The position numbers were made by a program, and so were the translations under genes. Shown here piece after piece: positions 10,540-20,346 of a DNA stretch of 64,000 bases. Below the pieces are notes generated by a model. It saw only the letters and a list, made by a program, of their open reading frames with translations, ran no database searches and was not told the DNA's origin. Each line of letters begins with the position of its first letter. Position 1 is the stretch's first letter. This DNA is from Erinaceus europaeus. Lineage: Eukaryota > Chordata > Mammalia > Eulipotyphla > Erinaceidae. The stretch spans positions 65,065,126-65,129,125 of the forward strand of contig NC_080179.1 in the NCBI RefSeq assembly GCF_950295315.1, read 5' to 3'.

Positions 10540-10675
10540 TAATTCAGGAGGTTGGAAGCAATGGTGAAGCAAGGTTAAAGAAATATGTCCAGCTTTATCT
10601 TATCTCCCCCCCTCTCTCTCTCTCTCTCTCTCTGTCTCTGTCTCTCTCTTATGTGAAAGAATAACTCAATAAAAT
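10540..10675 (+). mobile_element. Possible type IV SINE tail with (TC)n
   Basis: A TC run at 10611-10650 precedes AATAACTCAATAAA, the layout of CT-tailed SINE 3' ends here. The head is not recognisable. Confidence 0.35.
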
Positions 10676-10829
10676 TAGATAGGGGAATGTACGTGACTCT
10701 TGATGCATTATAATTTCTCACTAAATTTTATCTTCCCTTCTCCTATGTTCTATTGATTTATACTGGAGTACGCCTTATTGTTACGTGGCAATCGTTTTTA
10801 AAAAATTGTCCTGCTTTATATCTTTAACA

Positions 10830-11210
10830 CCTTTCAGCCACTAAGTTTCATATGATGCCATCCTGACATCCCTGGGTAGACCATATGACCAATGTGCTCT
10901 GGAACCTCACTTCCCCAGAGCCCTACCCTACTAGGAAAAGATATCAGGCGGGGGGGGGGGGGGTGCATATGAATCAACCTGCCAACATCCATGTTCAGTG
11001 GAGAAGCAATTACAAAAGCCAGACCTCCCATCTTTTGCACTCCATAAAGAATTTTGCTCCATACTCCCAGATGGATAAAGAAAAGGGAAGTTTCCAATAG
11101 AGGGGTTGGGATATGAAATTCTCGTGGTGGGAACTGTGTGCAATTGTTTTCCTGTTATCTTACAATCTTGTTAATCATTATTAAGTCACTAATAAAGAAA
11201 GGGAAAAAAT
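10830..11210 (+). mobile_element. Family R retroposon, block B with 3' end
   Basis: It starts near TTCAGCCACTAAGTTTC and runs through CTTCCCCAGAGCCCTACCC, AGAAGCAATTACAAAAGCCA and GGATATGAAATTCTCGTGG to TAATCATTATTAAGTCACTA and an A-rich end. A 14-base G run (10950-10963) replaces the AGAGAGAC stretch seen in other copies. Confidence 0.85.
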
Positions 11211-12228
11211 ACTGTACTTGAAAAGTTACTTTCTAGTTCTTCTCCTTAGTGCTTTATATACTGAAGTTCTTTACAGTACTCTGTTGACAGAATGAAAAAG
11301 AGCTCTACTCAGACTATGACTGATAACCCATTATTTTAATGTCCAACCTTTCTTCACCTGTGGAACCACAGTTATTACTCAATTTATCTCTTTTAACAGT
11401 CTCTTAATCTCCAATTCAAGCCAACATTCTTTCCATACTCTAAAGTATATGTTAGAAATCAGTTCTAAATTCCCTCTCTTGATCTTTCAATTAGAATATA
11501 TAATAGAGAGTTGTTGTTGTTGTTGTTTTCCCCAAGAGGAACCCAAGTGTGTTCCAGTAACTGTGAGTCAGTGTTAGAAGACAGTGGAGATTTTGAATCT
11601 ACTGTGAGTTGATATTGCTCATTCACATTATTCTGACTCCGTTGGTTTCATATTTGGCTCTCAGTGAAGCAGGGAAAGGCTAACTACAAGCTCAAAGAAC
11701 TTTTTTATAAGAAAATCTGAAATCTTTCAGGAGCTCAAGGCAATAGTATTTTGCAAATTCTGTTCTAGTAAGATCAAAGAAAGGGTGGGGTGAGTAGTAA
11801 TGTATGGGGTATTTTTTCTTATTCAAGGTTTCTATTGAACATTAAAATGTCACAGCGTCTGTGTAGTGGATCAGCTGACAACTAGAATGCAGAACTGAAG
11901 ATGTTTCTCAAGTAGCATCATGATTTCATTTCAATATTAATGTCACGGGATACAATCAATAATAAAACAATGGTTTGAGTCTTAACAATTTGATAGACTG
12001 ATATACAGCTTTGAAATACTGAAAGATCCACATCAAGGCCGGGGGGGGGGGGGGAGGCAAGAGCATGTAAGTCCATAGCCTGTTTCGGGCTACTTATGTA
12101 AAGCACTTTGGCAATGCACTTATGCAAAACCTATCCTGGAAGGGGGATTATGCTGTAAAGTGTCTAAAATCTATTAAAAACTGCAGCATTTTGGGTTATG
12201 TTGTCTGTATTCTGAAGATCTTCTTTCT
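11211..12228. other. Unique DNA
   Basis: A (TTG)n run lies at 11510-11526 and a 14-base G run at 12041-12054. No gene, RNA or repeat family was recognised. Confidence 0.4.
12041..12054 (+). repeat. Poly(G) run
   Basis: Fourteen consecutive G residues. Direct reading. Confidence 0.9.
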
Positions 12229-12520
12229 TTTTAAAAAATATTTATTTATTTCCTTTTTCTTGCCCATGTTGTTTTTATTGTTGTCGTAGTTATTATTGTT
12301 GCTGTTATTGATGCCGTCATTGTTGGACAGGACAGAGAGAAATGGAGAGAGGAGGGGAAGACAGGAGGAGAGAAAGATAGACCCCTGCAGATCTGTTTCA
12401 CTGCCTGTAAAGTGACTCCTCTGGAGGTGGGGAGCCTGAGACTTGAACCGGGATCCTCATGCTGGTCCTTGCACTTTGCGCCACTTTCACTTAACCCGCT
12501 GTGCTACCACTTGACTCCTT
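12229..12520 (-). mobile_element. Type I SINE, antisense
   Basis: TTATTTATTTCC, TTGTTGGACAGGACAGAGAG, CTGCAGATCTGTTTCACTGC, ACTTGAACCGGGATCC and TTAACCCGCTGTGCTACC are the reverse complement of the full type I SINE. AGATCTTCTTTCT before it and AGATCTTATTTCT after it look like a target duplication. Confidence 0.9.
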
Positions 12521-12619
12521 AGATCTTATTTCTATTCCACTACCAAATATACAGAATATTCTACTTTATTAGACATTCTCCTTATCAGACAGTTTCAGAG
12601 TTCAGTCCAACTTTTCTCA

Positions 12620-12790
12620 CATGTTTTTGACCTGGGTTAATTGTTTCACTTTGCCTCTGTGAACTTCTTATTCTTCATCATTTCAGATAGAATAGTAAAC
12701 TTCATCTACTTCATAGTATTTCTGTGAATATTAAATAAGGCAGAATGCAAAGTGTACAACAGATAACAAGCAGTCATGTTTATTATGCTT
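12620..12790 (+). mobile_element. MIR-like ancient SINE
   Basis: The order TGACCTGGGTTAATTG, CTCTGTGAACTTC, CATCTACTTCATAGTA and GTGAATATTAAATAAGGCAG follows the core and 3' half of the mammalian MIR element. This is an old, pre-placental insertion recognised from memory of the MIR consensus. Confidence 0.65.
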
Positions 12791-13291
12791 AATTAAAATA
12801 TTAATTATTTTCATCACTTTGGGACTTCTTCTTCTAGCGTTTGCCTATATCCATAGGTCAGGTAGTACTTGAGAGTACTTTATAATGTTGTTGTTTGATC
12901 TTAAACCTTCTTGTACTCATGGCCTGAAAAATTACATGTTTCATTTTACAGGGATGAGAAACAGAAAATTCTGAAGAAAGAAAATTTTTTGTCTGAAAAT
13001 GAACATGTGGACACAGAAAAACCTAGAAAAACTTTCACATTGAATGGTAAATTGGATCAAATTAGACACATGACTCACTACACTTGCAAAAAAGTGATGA
13101 AATTGAGAGTTTAGAGAGATAAAGGTGTTGAATAGTGTTAATCTTTAAGTGTGAGTCTCTAAAATAACTTTAGAGTGTAAAGAAGAGGTAAAGACCATCG
13201 TTTTACTATATAATACATTATAAGATTTATTATTAACATTAGCACAATCATTTTTATAAAGTGTACTAAGGTAAAATGCTTTATACTAATT
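12791..13291. other. Unique DNA
   Basis: An open frame of 67 codons at 12911-13114 is Lys/Glu-rich with no domain. I do not call it a gene. Confidence 0.35.
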
Positions 13292-13471
13292 AAGTAGGTG
13301 GGCTTGGGATGCATTGGATCGACCTTCCCGTGGTGCATCCTGTGAGTACCCATTCATTGGGGAAACTGACGATCCTTCCTAGCCGACTGAATCCACATGG
13401 ATCCTAGTCACTTTCAAAGCTATTAACTGGCTACGGAAGAAGGGCAAATGCTAGAAGAAGAAGTAGGTGGG
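13292..13471. mobile_element. Unidentified 158-bp insertion with target duplications
   Basis: AAGTAGGTGGG occurs at 13292-13302 and 13461-13471 and brackets a block unlike any repeat elsewhere in the window. The block carries several CpGs, including CATTGGATCGACCTTCC and ACTGACGATCC, and ends in AGAAGAAG. Flanks are AT-rich. It resembles a short retroposed sequence with a purine tail rather than poly(A). A B-box-like GGTCGATCC is present on the minus strand (GGAAGGTCGATCC). I do not recognise the source. Confidence 0.6.
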
Positions 13472-13740
13472 TAGATTATGCAGGAATAGTATGTCATGTT
13501 TAGTTTAATAATTTTAAAAATAAGACTAAAAGTATATATCTTCTAGGTTCAAACCCTAGTACTACCAGAAGCCAGAGTTTATCATCAGTTCTCAGGTAAA
13601 AAAAATATGTATGAAACTTCTTTACTATGTCTGGGATAAATGCACAGAGGCAAACTGTCAGGTGGTTTAATATTTTGTTGTTGTCACTGAGACTTTCCCA
13701 CTCAGGGTTGGATTTTTTTTTTCCCTTAATAGAGAGACAC

Positions 13741-14072
13741 AGGTCAGGCAGTAGTGCAGAGGGTTAAGTGCACATGGTGCAAAGCACAAGAACCAGTTAA
13801 GGATCCTGGTTTGAGTCCCGGGCTCCTCACCTGCAGGGGGTCGCTTCATGGGCAGTGAAGCAGGTCTGCAGGCTTCTATCTTTCTCTCCCTCTCTCTGTC
13901 TCCCCTCCTCTCTGGATTTCTGTCCTATCCTATGACAATAGCAATGACAATAATAATAATGACAATAACAAGGGTAACAACAAGGGCAACAAAGTGGGAA
14001 AAATGGCTTCCAGGAACAGTGGATTCATAGTATAAGCACTGAGTCCCAGCAATAAAAAATAAGAAGCAGAAA
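13741..14072 (+). mobile_element. Type I SINE, long subtype
   Basis: GGTCAGGCAGTAGTGCAG head, GGTTTGAGTCCCGGGC B box, CACCTGCAGGGGGTCGCTTC, CT-rich body and a CAACAAGGGCAACAAAG tail, then the extra module GGCTTCCAGGAACAGTGG to CCCAGCAATAA. Confidence 0.92.
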
Positions 14073-14074
14073 AA

Positions 14075-14126
14075 TGAGAGAGAGAGAGAGAGAGAGACTG
14101 AGAGAAGGAGAGAGAGAGAAAGAGAC
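14075..14126 (+). repeat. (GA)n microsatellite at SINE end
   Basis: A GA run with small interruptions directly follows the SINE tail and probably grew from it. Confidence 0.95.
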
Positions 14127-14424
14127 CATGACAGCAAAGTTTCCTACAGAGCTGTAGAGGAAGAGCTCAAAACTGCGTCACATGCAGGGCAAAGTAAATT
14201 AAGCTATTGAGTCCTTGTGGCTTAACTTGTTAAGAACTTATTGAGCTATATTAGGTTTGTTATATGTCTGAAAATCAGATCTTTTCTTCCAATGTCTAAA
14301 TGTTGATATTTTGCATGACACTATAGCATAATAGACTTTTTTTTTTCACAGACCATCAAGAAATGAGAATGTGATTGTTAGTAATCAAAGAAGGACCATG
14401 CCAAAACTGAAATCCTTGAAGGAT
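14127..14424. other. Unique DNA
   Basis: No feature was recognised apart from a T run near 14339. Confidence 0.35.
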
Positions 14425-14655
14425 TTTTCTTGTTTTCCTTTATCTTGTTGTCCGTTGCTAGAAAGGACAGAGAGAAATGGAGAGGGGGGAGAAGACAGAG
14501 GGGAAGAGAAAGATAGACACCTGCAGACCTGCTTCACCACCCGTGAAGTGACTCTCCTGCAGGTGGGGAGCTGGGGGCTCAAACTAGGATCCTTATGCCA
14601 GTCATTGCGCTTTGCTCCATGTGTGCTTAACCTGTTATGCTACTGCCTGACTCTG
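14425..14655 (-). mobile_element. Type I SINE, antisense
   Basis: TTGTTGTCCGTTGCTAGAAA, ACACCTGCAGACCTGCTTC, GGGGCTCAAACTAGGATCC and TTAACCTGTTATGCTACTGC are reverse-complement type I blocks. It abuts a type III SINE. Confidence 0.9.
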
Positions 14656-14656
14656 C

Positions 14657-14787
14657 CCTTTCTTTCTTTTTTACCAAAACACTGCTCAGCTCTGGCTTCT
14701 GGTGATATAGGATATAGAACCTGGGACTTTGGAGCCTCAGGCATGAGGGTCTCTTTGCATAACCATTATGCTATCTACCACCACCCT
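14657..14787 (-). mobile_element. Type III SINE, antisense
   Basis: AAACACTGCTCAGCTCTGG, GATATAGAACCTGGGAC, TTGGAGCCTCAGGCATGAG and TTTGCATAACCATTATGC read as the type III reverse complement. Confidence 0.88.
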
Positions 14788-14803
14788 AAAGAATGGATCT
14801 TTA

Positions 14804-15085
14804 AGGGTGGGCTGGATGGTGTTGAACCTCACTGAACACAACACACATTATCGAATACAAGGACTGAGGTTCAAGCCCCAGCTCCCCACCTGCAGGGTGA
14901 AAATTTTATCGTGGGTGAATTTGTGCTGCAGGTATCTCTCTCCTTCTCTACATCCATTTCCCCTTTCAATTTCTCCTTGTTCTATAAATAAAAGAGAGAG
15001 GAGAAAAATGAAAGGGTCACCAAGAGCTATGGATTTGTCATGAAAGCACAAAGGCGCAGTGACAACGCTGGTGGGGAAAAAAAGG
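14804..15085 (+). mobile_element. Type II SINE with long-type 3' module
   Basis: GGGTGGGCTGGATGGTG head, GGTTCAAGCCCCAGC B box and CACCTGCAGGG, then a TAAATAAAAGAGAG tail. After it comes a degraded version of the module more usual in type I (AGAGCTATGGATTTGTCATG to GACAACGCTGGTGG). Confidence 0.75.
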
Positions 15086-17049
15086 AAGAATGAAAAAAGA
15101 AAAGAAAAGGAAAAACTTGAATGATCTTATGTTCTAGAAAGCAGGGGTAGGTTTCTAGAAATCAAGTGTTATGGGTAGGTGGCACTTAATCACAAGTGAG
15201 CCTTGCTTCTTGAACGTGTGGGAATAATCCATGTGTCTGTTTAAGCATCACCTGCCAAACAGGAATATTCTGTTAGCTAGACCACAGGACGCGTTATATG
15301 TGAAATCACAGATAGCTACATCACCATAATTCACGAAAAAGTTTGTCCAATAATTACAAAATGTTCCACTGCCTCAAAGACCTCCTATATAATACACAGT
15401 TAAGTGATTATTGGCGCTTACTTTGGAGTATTATTACCTTTGAGAAAGCATTGTTATTGGGCATTTCTTTTCGGGGACATTAATGCATATAATTAAAAAC
15501 ATACAATTCAAACTCTCCACAGGACATCTATGAAACCACTTATAGGTTTTTTTTTTCTTGTCCTTATAGGTGTTGCTGACTATGAGCCCAAAGTAATGAG
15601 AAAAAAAAGTTATTTTTAGGTTGGTGTGTTTTGCTTGTTGGAAACTAGAAAGCCTTATTTAGAGTTTGCATACTCTACTATGGAACACTGTGTTTTATAC
15701 AAAGTTAATTGCTTTCCTTATTTTTGCCATTATCCATTTTTTCCTAATAAGCTTTCTTTTTTTCCCACTAAAGAAATAAAAATGGAGTGTATCTGTATCT
15801 CTGGTCAGCAAGAAAATAAAAGGTCCAAAGTCAAATAATATACTGAAAATACTTCCCTACCACTATCACCCCAATTTCAAAGACTTTTAATCCAATTTTC
15901 AAATAATATATAAAGGAAATATATTGGTTCTATATACACTCCTTTTTCTAGATTCAAACTGGTTATATTAGTTCACATATTTACAAGGATTGGGGGGGGG
16001 GGCTTGCGTATCCTTTCTAAACCACAGGGGCATCGAAATGTTCATAGTCATCATTACACACTTTTATGAAACACTTAGATTTGTCCTTATCTCTGCTAGT
16101 TGCTGAACAAAGCAACTTAAGTCCACATAAACCTTATATTTAGAGCTTACTATCCAAAATAGTCAGATGAGAAACCATTGGCTAAGTAATTGGGAGGCAT
16201 CTCTCCCGGAAGTGTCAAGCCCAATTTCTTCTGAAAAATAGATACAAAGTTGGATATGAAATTCCAACTACTGTCCCCAGGCCATTGAACATTTGATATC
16301 TTCTGATGATGTGTTTCTAAACAGCTAATTCAGAATATGAGCACTAGTCACTCAAATATGGAAATGGCTGTGATTCATTAGAACATGAAGATATCTATGT
16401 TCAGTCAAATATGGAAAAAAGAAGAAAAGAAATGATATCTATGCCAGTCATCAGGTAGCTATAGACTTGTCAGAGCGAGCTTTATGTCCTATTTAGGATA
16501 AAGAGAAATGGAGAGAAGTAAAATTATCTTTCCTAAGAGTGTGTGCATGAAAGTGAGGGGAGAAAAAATATTTAAAGTATAAAAGCAAGATTTTAAAAAA
16601 GTCATTCCTGCTGTCCAACGTTGCTCTTTTAAAACTTTATGACAACTAGTTAATACGGTAATATCATTCTGAATATGCTTTTGTATTAGATATGTTGATT
16701 TTTTTTCACCCTGAGATTTATAACCTAAAAATGGAGATACATATGTTAGAGAAAGTTGAGTTTAGACAAAAACAGTGTGGTAAAAGGGGATGTTTGTAAG
16801 CATCTGTCTTCTCACTTTAACACCTCCAAAACCAGGTAACTTGCACTGATAATCTCTCCATCCCAAGACTCTCATTGGCACTTCTATACACTCTCCTTCC
16901 CACATCTATCCCACGTGGTCCCAGAATTAATCACTAGGCCAGATATAGGCATAGTTTGCAGCGTTGCTCCATCATTGATCGTGAGTCTTTGCACAAGATT
17001 ACATGGGCACTCTGCCATGCCATATACTGCAGGGCCCCTCCAAATTGGG
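15086..17049. other. Repeat-poor interval
   Basis: Mostly unique DNA. An 11-base G run lies at 15992-16002. A weak MIR-like stretch near 16150 (CAGATGAGAAACCATTGG) is too diverged to call. The 70-codon frame at 15626-15838 has no domain. Confidence 0.4.
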
Positions 17050-17220
17050 GTATTATAAATATTACTGCTGTGTATATGTATATATGTATACAGACGCATT
17101 TGAAATAGAATAAAAGCCAGATTATATGGTAGATTCTCTAGACTGTTTTCTGCAGAGACTGAACTCATTCCATTCCCACCAACAGTGTAGAAAAGTTCAC
17201 TCTTTCCCAGTAATAAGTTA
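17050..17220 (-). mobile_element. Old L1 ORF2 3' fragment, antisense
   Basis: CATTCCCACCAACAGTGTAG preceded by GACTGTTTTCTGCAGAG and, upstream, an ATTACTGCTGTG-like stretch match the antisense of the conserved ORF2 C-terminal region of mammalian L1. It is short and diverged. Confidence 0.55.
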
Positions 17221-17333
17221 ATGTTTAGTAGATAAATAGGTGTTTTGAATTCTTTGCATGCTTCTGAGTAATTACTAAAATCTGGAGCAGGCTGTGAGTG
17301 TCCTGGGAACTTCTGATATATATTCTATAGGTT

Positions 17334-17537
17334 AGAAGCACAAGTTACATGGTCCTAGAGATGGCACAGTGGATAAAGCATCGGACTCTCAAGCATGAGG
17401 TCCTGAGTTTAATCCCCGACAGCACATGTACCAGAGTGATGTCTGGTTCTTTCTCTCTCTCTTCCTATCTTTCTCATAAATAAAAATAAATAAATTCTTT
17501 AAAAATTATTAAAATAAAAGAAGAAGCACAAGTTACA
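17334..17537 (+). mobile_element. Type IV tRNA-like SINE with exact 16-bp target duplication
   Basis: AGAAGCACAAGTTACA occurs at 17334-17349 and 17522-17537. The body starts GGTCCTAGAGATGGCACAGT with an A-box-like TGGCACAGTGGATAAAGC and B-box-like GAGTTTAATCCC, then a CT-rich tail and AAATAAATAAA. The first 75 bases resemble a tRNA with a possible terminal CCA (GTACCA). The intact flanks suggest a fairly recent insertion. It is not a functional tRNA gene. Confidence 0.88.
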
Positions 17538-17610
17538 ATATGAATTCAGAACTGGTATCTTGAGTGAAGGTCAGTCTTGGAAGACTGAGCCCCTTTAAAC
17601 TATAGAATCT

Positions 17611-17889
17611 GGGGTTAAGCGCATGTGGCCTGAAGCACAAGAATCAGCATAAGGATCCTGGTTAGAGCCCTCGGCTCCGCCCCTGCAGGGGAGTCGCTTC
17701 ACAGGTGGTGAAGCAGGTCTGCAGGTTTCTATCTTTCTCTCCCCCTCTCTGTCTTCCCCTCCTCTCTCTATTTCTCTATGTCCTAACAACATCAATAACA
17801 ACAACAATAATAACTATAACAGCAATTAAAAAAAAACAAACAAGGGCAACAAAAGGGAAAATAAATAAATATAAAAAAATTTTAAAAAT
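17611..17889 (+). mobile_element. Type I SINE, 5'-truncated, with target duplication
   Basis: It begins inside the A-box region (GGGGTTAAGCGC) and lacks the usual GTCGGGCGGTAG start. CTATAGAAT flanks both ends (17601-17609 and 17890-17898). Confidence 0.88.
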
Positions 17890-18371
17890 CTATAGAATTT
17901 GATATTATCTCTGGGTAGATAGTACCAGAATTGTGTTAAATTCTAAAAAGCACTGCTGGTGGCCAAAAGCAATGATGCTACGTTGGTTCCTGGACTCCAG
18001 TACAGTTGGGAATTTGATATTAGTAAGTTTCTGATTTATGAGCCTTAAAATAGAAAGATTATCCTGTGAAGCCATTCTAATCACTTGAGCCCTTAAAAGC
18101 AGATCACTTTCTTTCTATGGAGGCAGAAGAGATACAGCTGGATAAAGAGTCATAGCTTCAGTGCATAGATATTTCTCACCTTTGATGGCTTGAGATGGAG
18201 AGAACATCATGACAACAGGATATAGACTACATGTGACTTTCTGAGATAAGTGTAGCAGGAAGCCTGACTTACACCCAGCATGAAAAGTAAAGGTTTCATC
18301 CTCCAATCATGAATAACTGACTTTCTTTTGTGGAATTAAAGCACACTGAAACCCATTCATTTATTCAGAGA
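17890..18371. other. Unique DNA
   Basis: Nothing recognised except a purine run at 18372-18405 just downstream. Confidence 0.35.
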
Positions 18372-18499
18372 TAGAAAGAAAGAAAGAAGGGGGAAAGAGA
18401 GAGAGAAACAAGAAGCTTCTTGTGGTTCCAGATGTTAAACTTGGCCCATAATCTTAGCAAGCTACATAGTCTACCCTGTGATTTCTCTCTCCAGTTTAG

Positions 18500-18558
18500 T
18501 TTTTTTTTTTCTTTCAGGATTATCATTTGGGCTCAGTGCCTACACTACAGTGCTCCCA

Positions 18559-18610
<52 letters not shown>

Positions 18611-18920
18611 AATAAAATATTATATATAATATAAATATTGTAATATAACATTATAATATGTAACAATATATTAAAAAATAATATATATTATATAATATAT
18701 AATAAATATATATATCTTTTTTCCCTTCTATTTTATTTTGATAGAACAGAGAGAATTTGAGACAGGAGGGGGAAACAGTGAGAAAGAAAGACATCTGCAG
18801 ACCAGTTTCACCAATCATGAAGCTCACCCCCTGCAGGTAGGGTGCAGAAGGTTTGAAGCCAGGTCCCAGTACATGCTAATGTACGCGTTTCACTGTATGC
18901 ACACTGCCCAAACCCCAGTG
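18500..18920 (-). mobile_element. Antisense SINE split by (AT)n expansion
   Basis: The 3' module in reverse (CTTTCAGGATTATCATTTGG, GGCTCAGTGCCTACACTACA) lies at 18500-18558 and the type II-like body (ATTTTGATAGAACAGAGAG, ACATCTGCAGACCAG) at 18718-18920. Between them is an AT microsatellite plus AT-rich sequence of about 160 bp. Confidence 0.75.
18559..18606 (+). repeat. (AT)n microsatellite
   Basis: A perfect AT dinucleotide run, followed to about 18717 by irregular AT-only sequence. Confidence 0.97.
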
Positions 18921-19390
18921 GATTTCTTTTATAATCACATCTCTTCACTCTTATTTCAAGGACCCCTAAATAAGAGTCAAGTCTGACTGATACCTCCTCT
19001 TCAGTCTTAAAACACCTAAGGCAAAGGAGTCAGTCAAACCCAAACCCACCTTGACTTCTAGGCTATCATACTGTGAGAAAATAAATCTGTGTTGTTTGAT
19101 GCTCCTAAATTTGTGTAATGTCTAATGTCATTGATAGGAAAGTCATAACGCTCATATAATTAGTCATCTCCAAATAACAGGTACACAGCTGTGAATGTAG
19201 TTGCTACGTCAATCTACTAGTTGTGAACACAACAACAAAATAATTAAGAAAAAGTCCCACAAACTCATCTCACTCCTTAATTTAGGTGAATAAAATCATA
19301 ACAGAAAAATAGATTTTTCCTCACCATTAAAGTGAAGTAATAAATGTTACATCCAATTTTTTGTATAGAATTAAGCACGATGATGCTTTT
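18921..19390. other. Unique DNA
   Basis: No repeat or gene signature was recognised. Confidence 0.35.
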
Positions 19391-19398
19391 AAAGAGAA

Positions 19399-19777
19399 TT
19401 GGCAGCCAGTGGTAACATAGCAGTTTAAGCGAACATGGCATGAAGCGCTAGAACCAACATAAGGATCTCGGTTCTAGCCCCAGCTCCCCACCTGCAGTGG
19501 GGGTTGCATCACAGTAGTGAAACAGGTTTGCAGGTGTCTAGCTTTCTCTCCCCTCTCTGTATTTCCCTACTCTCTCAATTGCTCCCTGTCCTGTCCAACA
19601 ACAACGACAGCAATGACAACAATAATAATAACAACAGCAACAATAAACAACAAGGGCAACAAAAAGGAGAAAATGGCTTCCAGAAACAGTGGATTCCTAG
19701 GGCAGGCACTGAACCCCAGTGTTAACCCTGGAAGCGAAACAAAAAACAAAAACCAAACAAACAAAAACTAAATAAAT
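19399..19777 (+). mobile_element. Type I SINE, long subtype (first of three)
   Basis: Head GGCAGCCAGTGGTAACATAG, B box GGTTCTAGCCCC, CACCTGCAGTGG, an AAC/AAT tail, then the module GGCTTCCAGAAACAGTGG to TAACCCTGGAAGC. AAAGAGAA flanks both ends. Confidence 0.9.
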
Positions 19778-19795
19778 AAAGAGAAGAGTATTTGT

Positions 19796-19976
19796 GGCTG
19801 GATGGTGGCTCACTTGACATAGTGCACACTTTATCATGTGTGAGAACCTGTGTTCAAGCCCCTGACCCCTACCTGTAGGGAGGGAAGTTTCACAATCAGT
19901 GAAGTAGTGAGACAGGTGACTTTCTCTCTTTGTCCTTTTCAATACCTCTCATCTCTATCAAAAAAGAGAGAGAGAG
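19796..19976 (+). mobile_element. Type II SINE (second of three)
   Basis: GGCTGGATGGTGGCTCACTT head, GTGTTCAAGCCCC B box, CTACCTGTAGGGAGGG and a TCTCATCTCTATCAAAAAAG tail. Confidence 0.88.
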
Positions 19977-20346
19977 TGCGCAAAACACAAGGACCGGCAT
20001 AAGGCTCCCGGTTCGAGCTCCCAGCTCCCCACCTACAGGGGAGTCACTTCACAAGCAGTGAAGCAGGTCTGAAGGTGTCTGTCTCTCTCTCCCCCTCTCT
20101 TTCTTTCCCTCCTCTCTCAATTTCTCTCTGTCCTATCTAACAACAACATCAGTAACAACAACAATAACTACAACAATAAAACAACGAGGGCAACAAAAGG
20201 GAATAAATAAATATTTTAAAAAGAGAGAGAGAGAGACAAAGAAAGAGAGATAAAAGAACTAAAAAAGAAAAAAAATAGCCACTGGGAATGGTGGAGTCAC
20301 ACAGCCCCAGCAATAACTCTGGTGGCAAAGAAAAAAAAAAAAAAAA
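19977..20346 (+). mobile_element. Type I SINE, 5'-truncated, long subtype (third of three)
   Basis: It starts at GCGCAAAACACAAGGACCGG without the first 30-40 bases of the head. The AAC-rich tail and GAATAAATAAAT are followed by GA-rich sequence, then the extra module ending AATAACTCTGGTGGC and poly(A). The GA-rich stretch inside the tail is a local expansion. Confidence 0.88.

Noticed and set aside
14371..14835. 154-codon open frame
   Set aside because: It crosses two antisense SINEs (types I and III); similar peptides occur wherever these SINEs occur.
16080..16200. Possible antisense MIR
   Set aside because: Only CAGATGAGAAACCATTGG-like similarity is visible; too short and diverged to support.
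17351..17430. tRNA-like head as a functional tRNA gene
   Set aside because: It is the head of a SINE with an A-rich tail and target duplication. The arms do not pair cleanly and no pol III terminator immediately follows.
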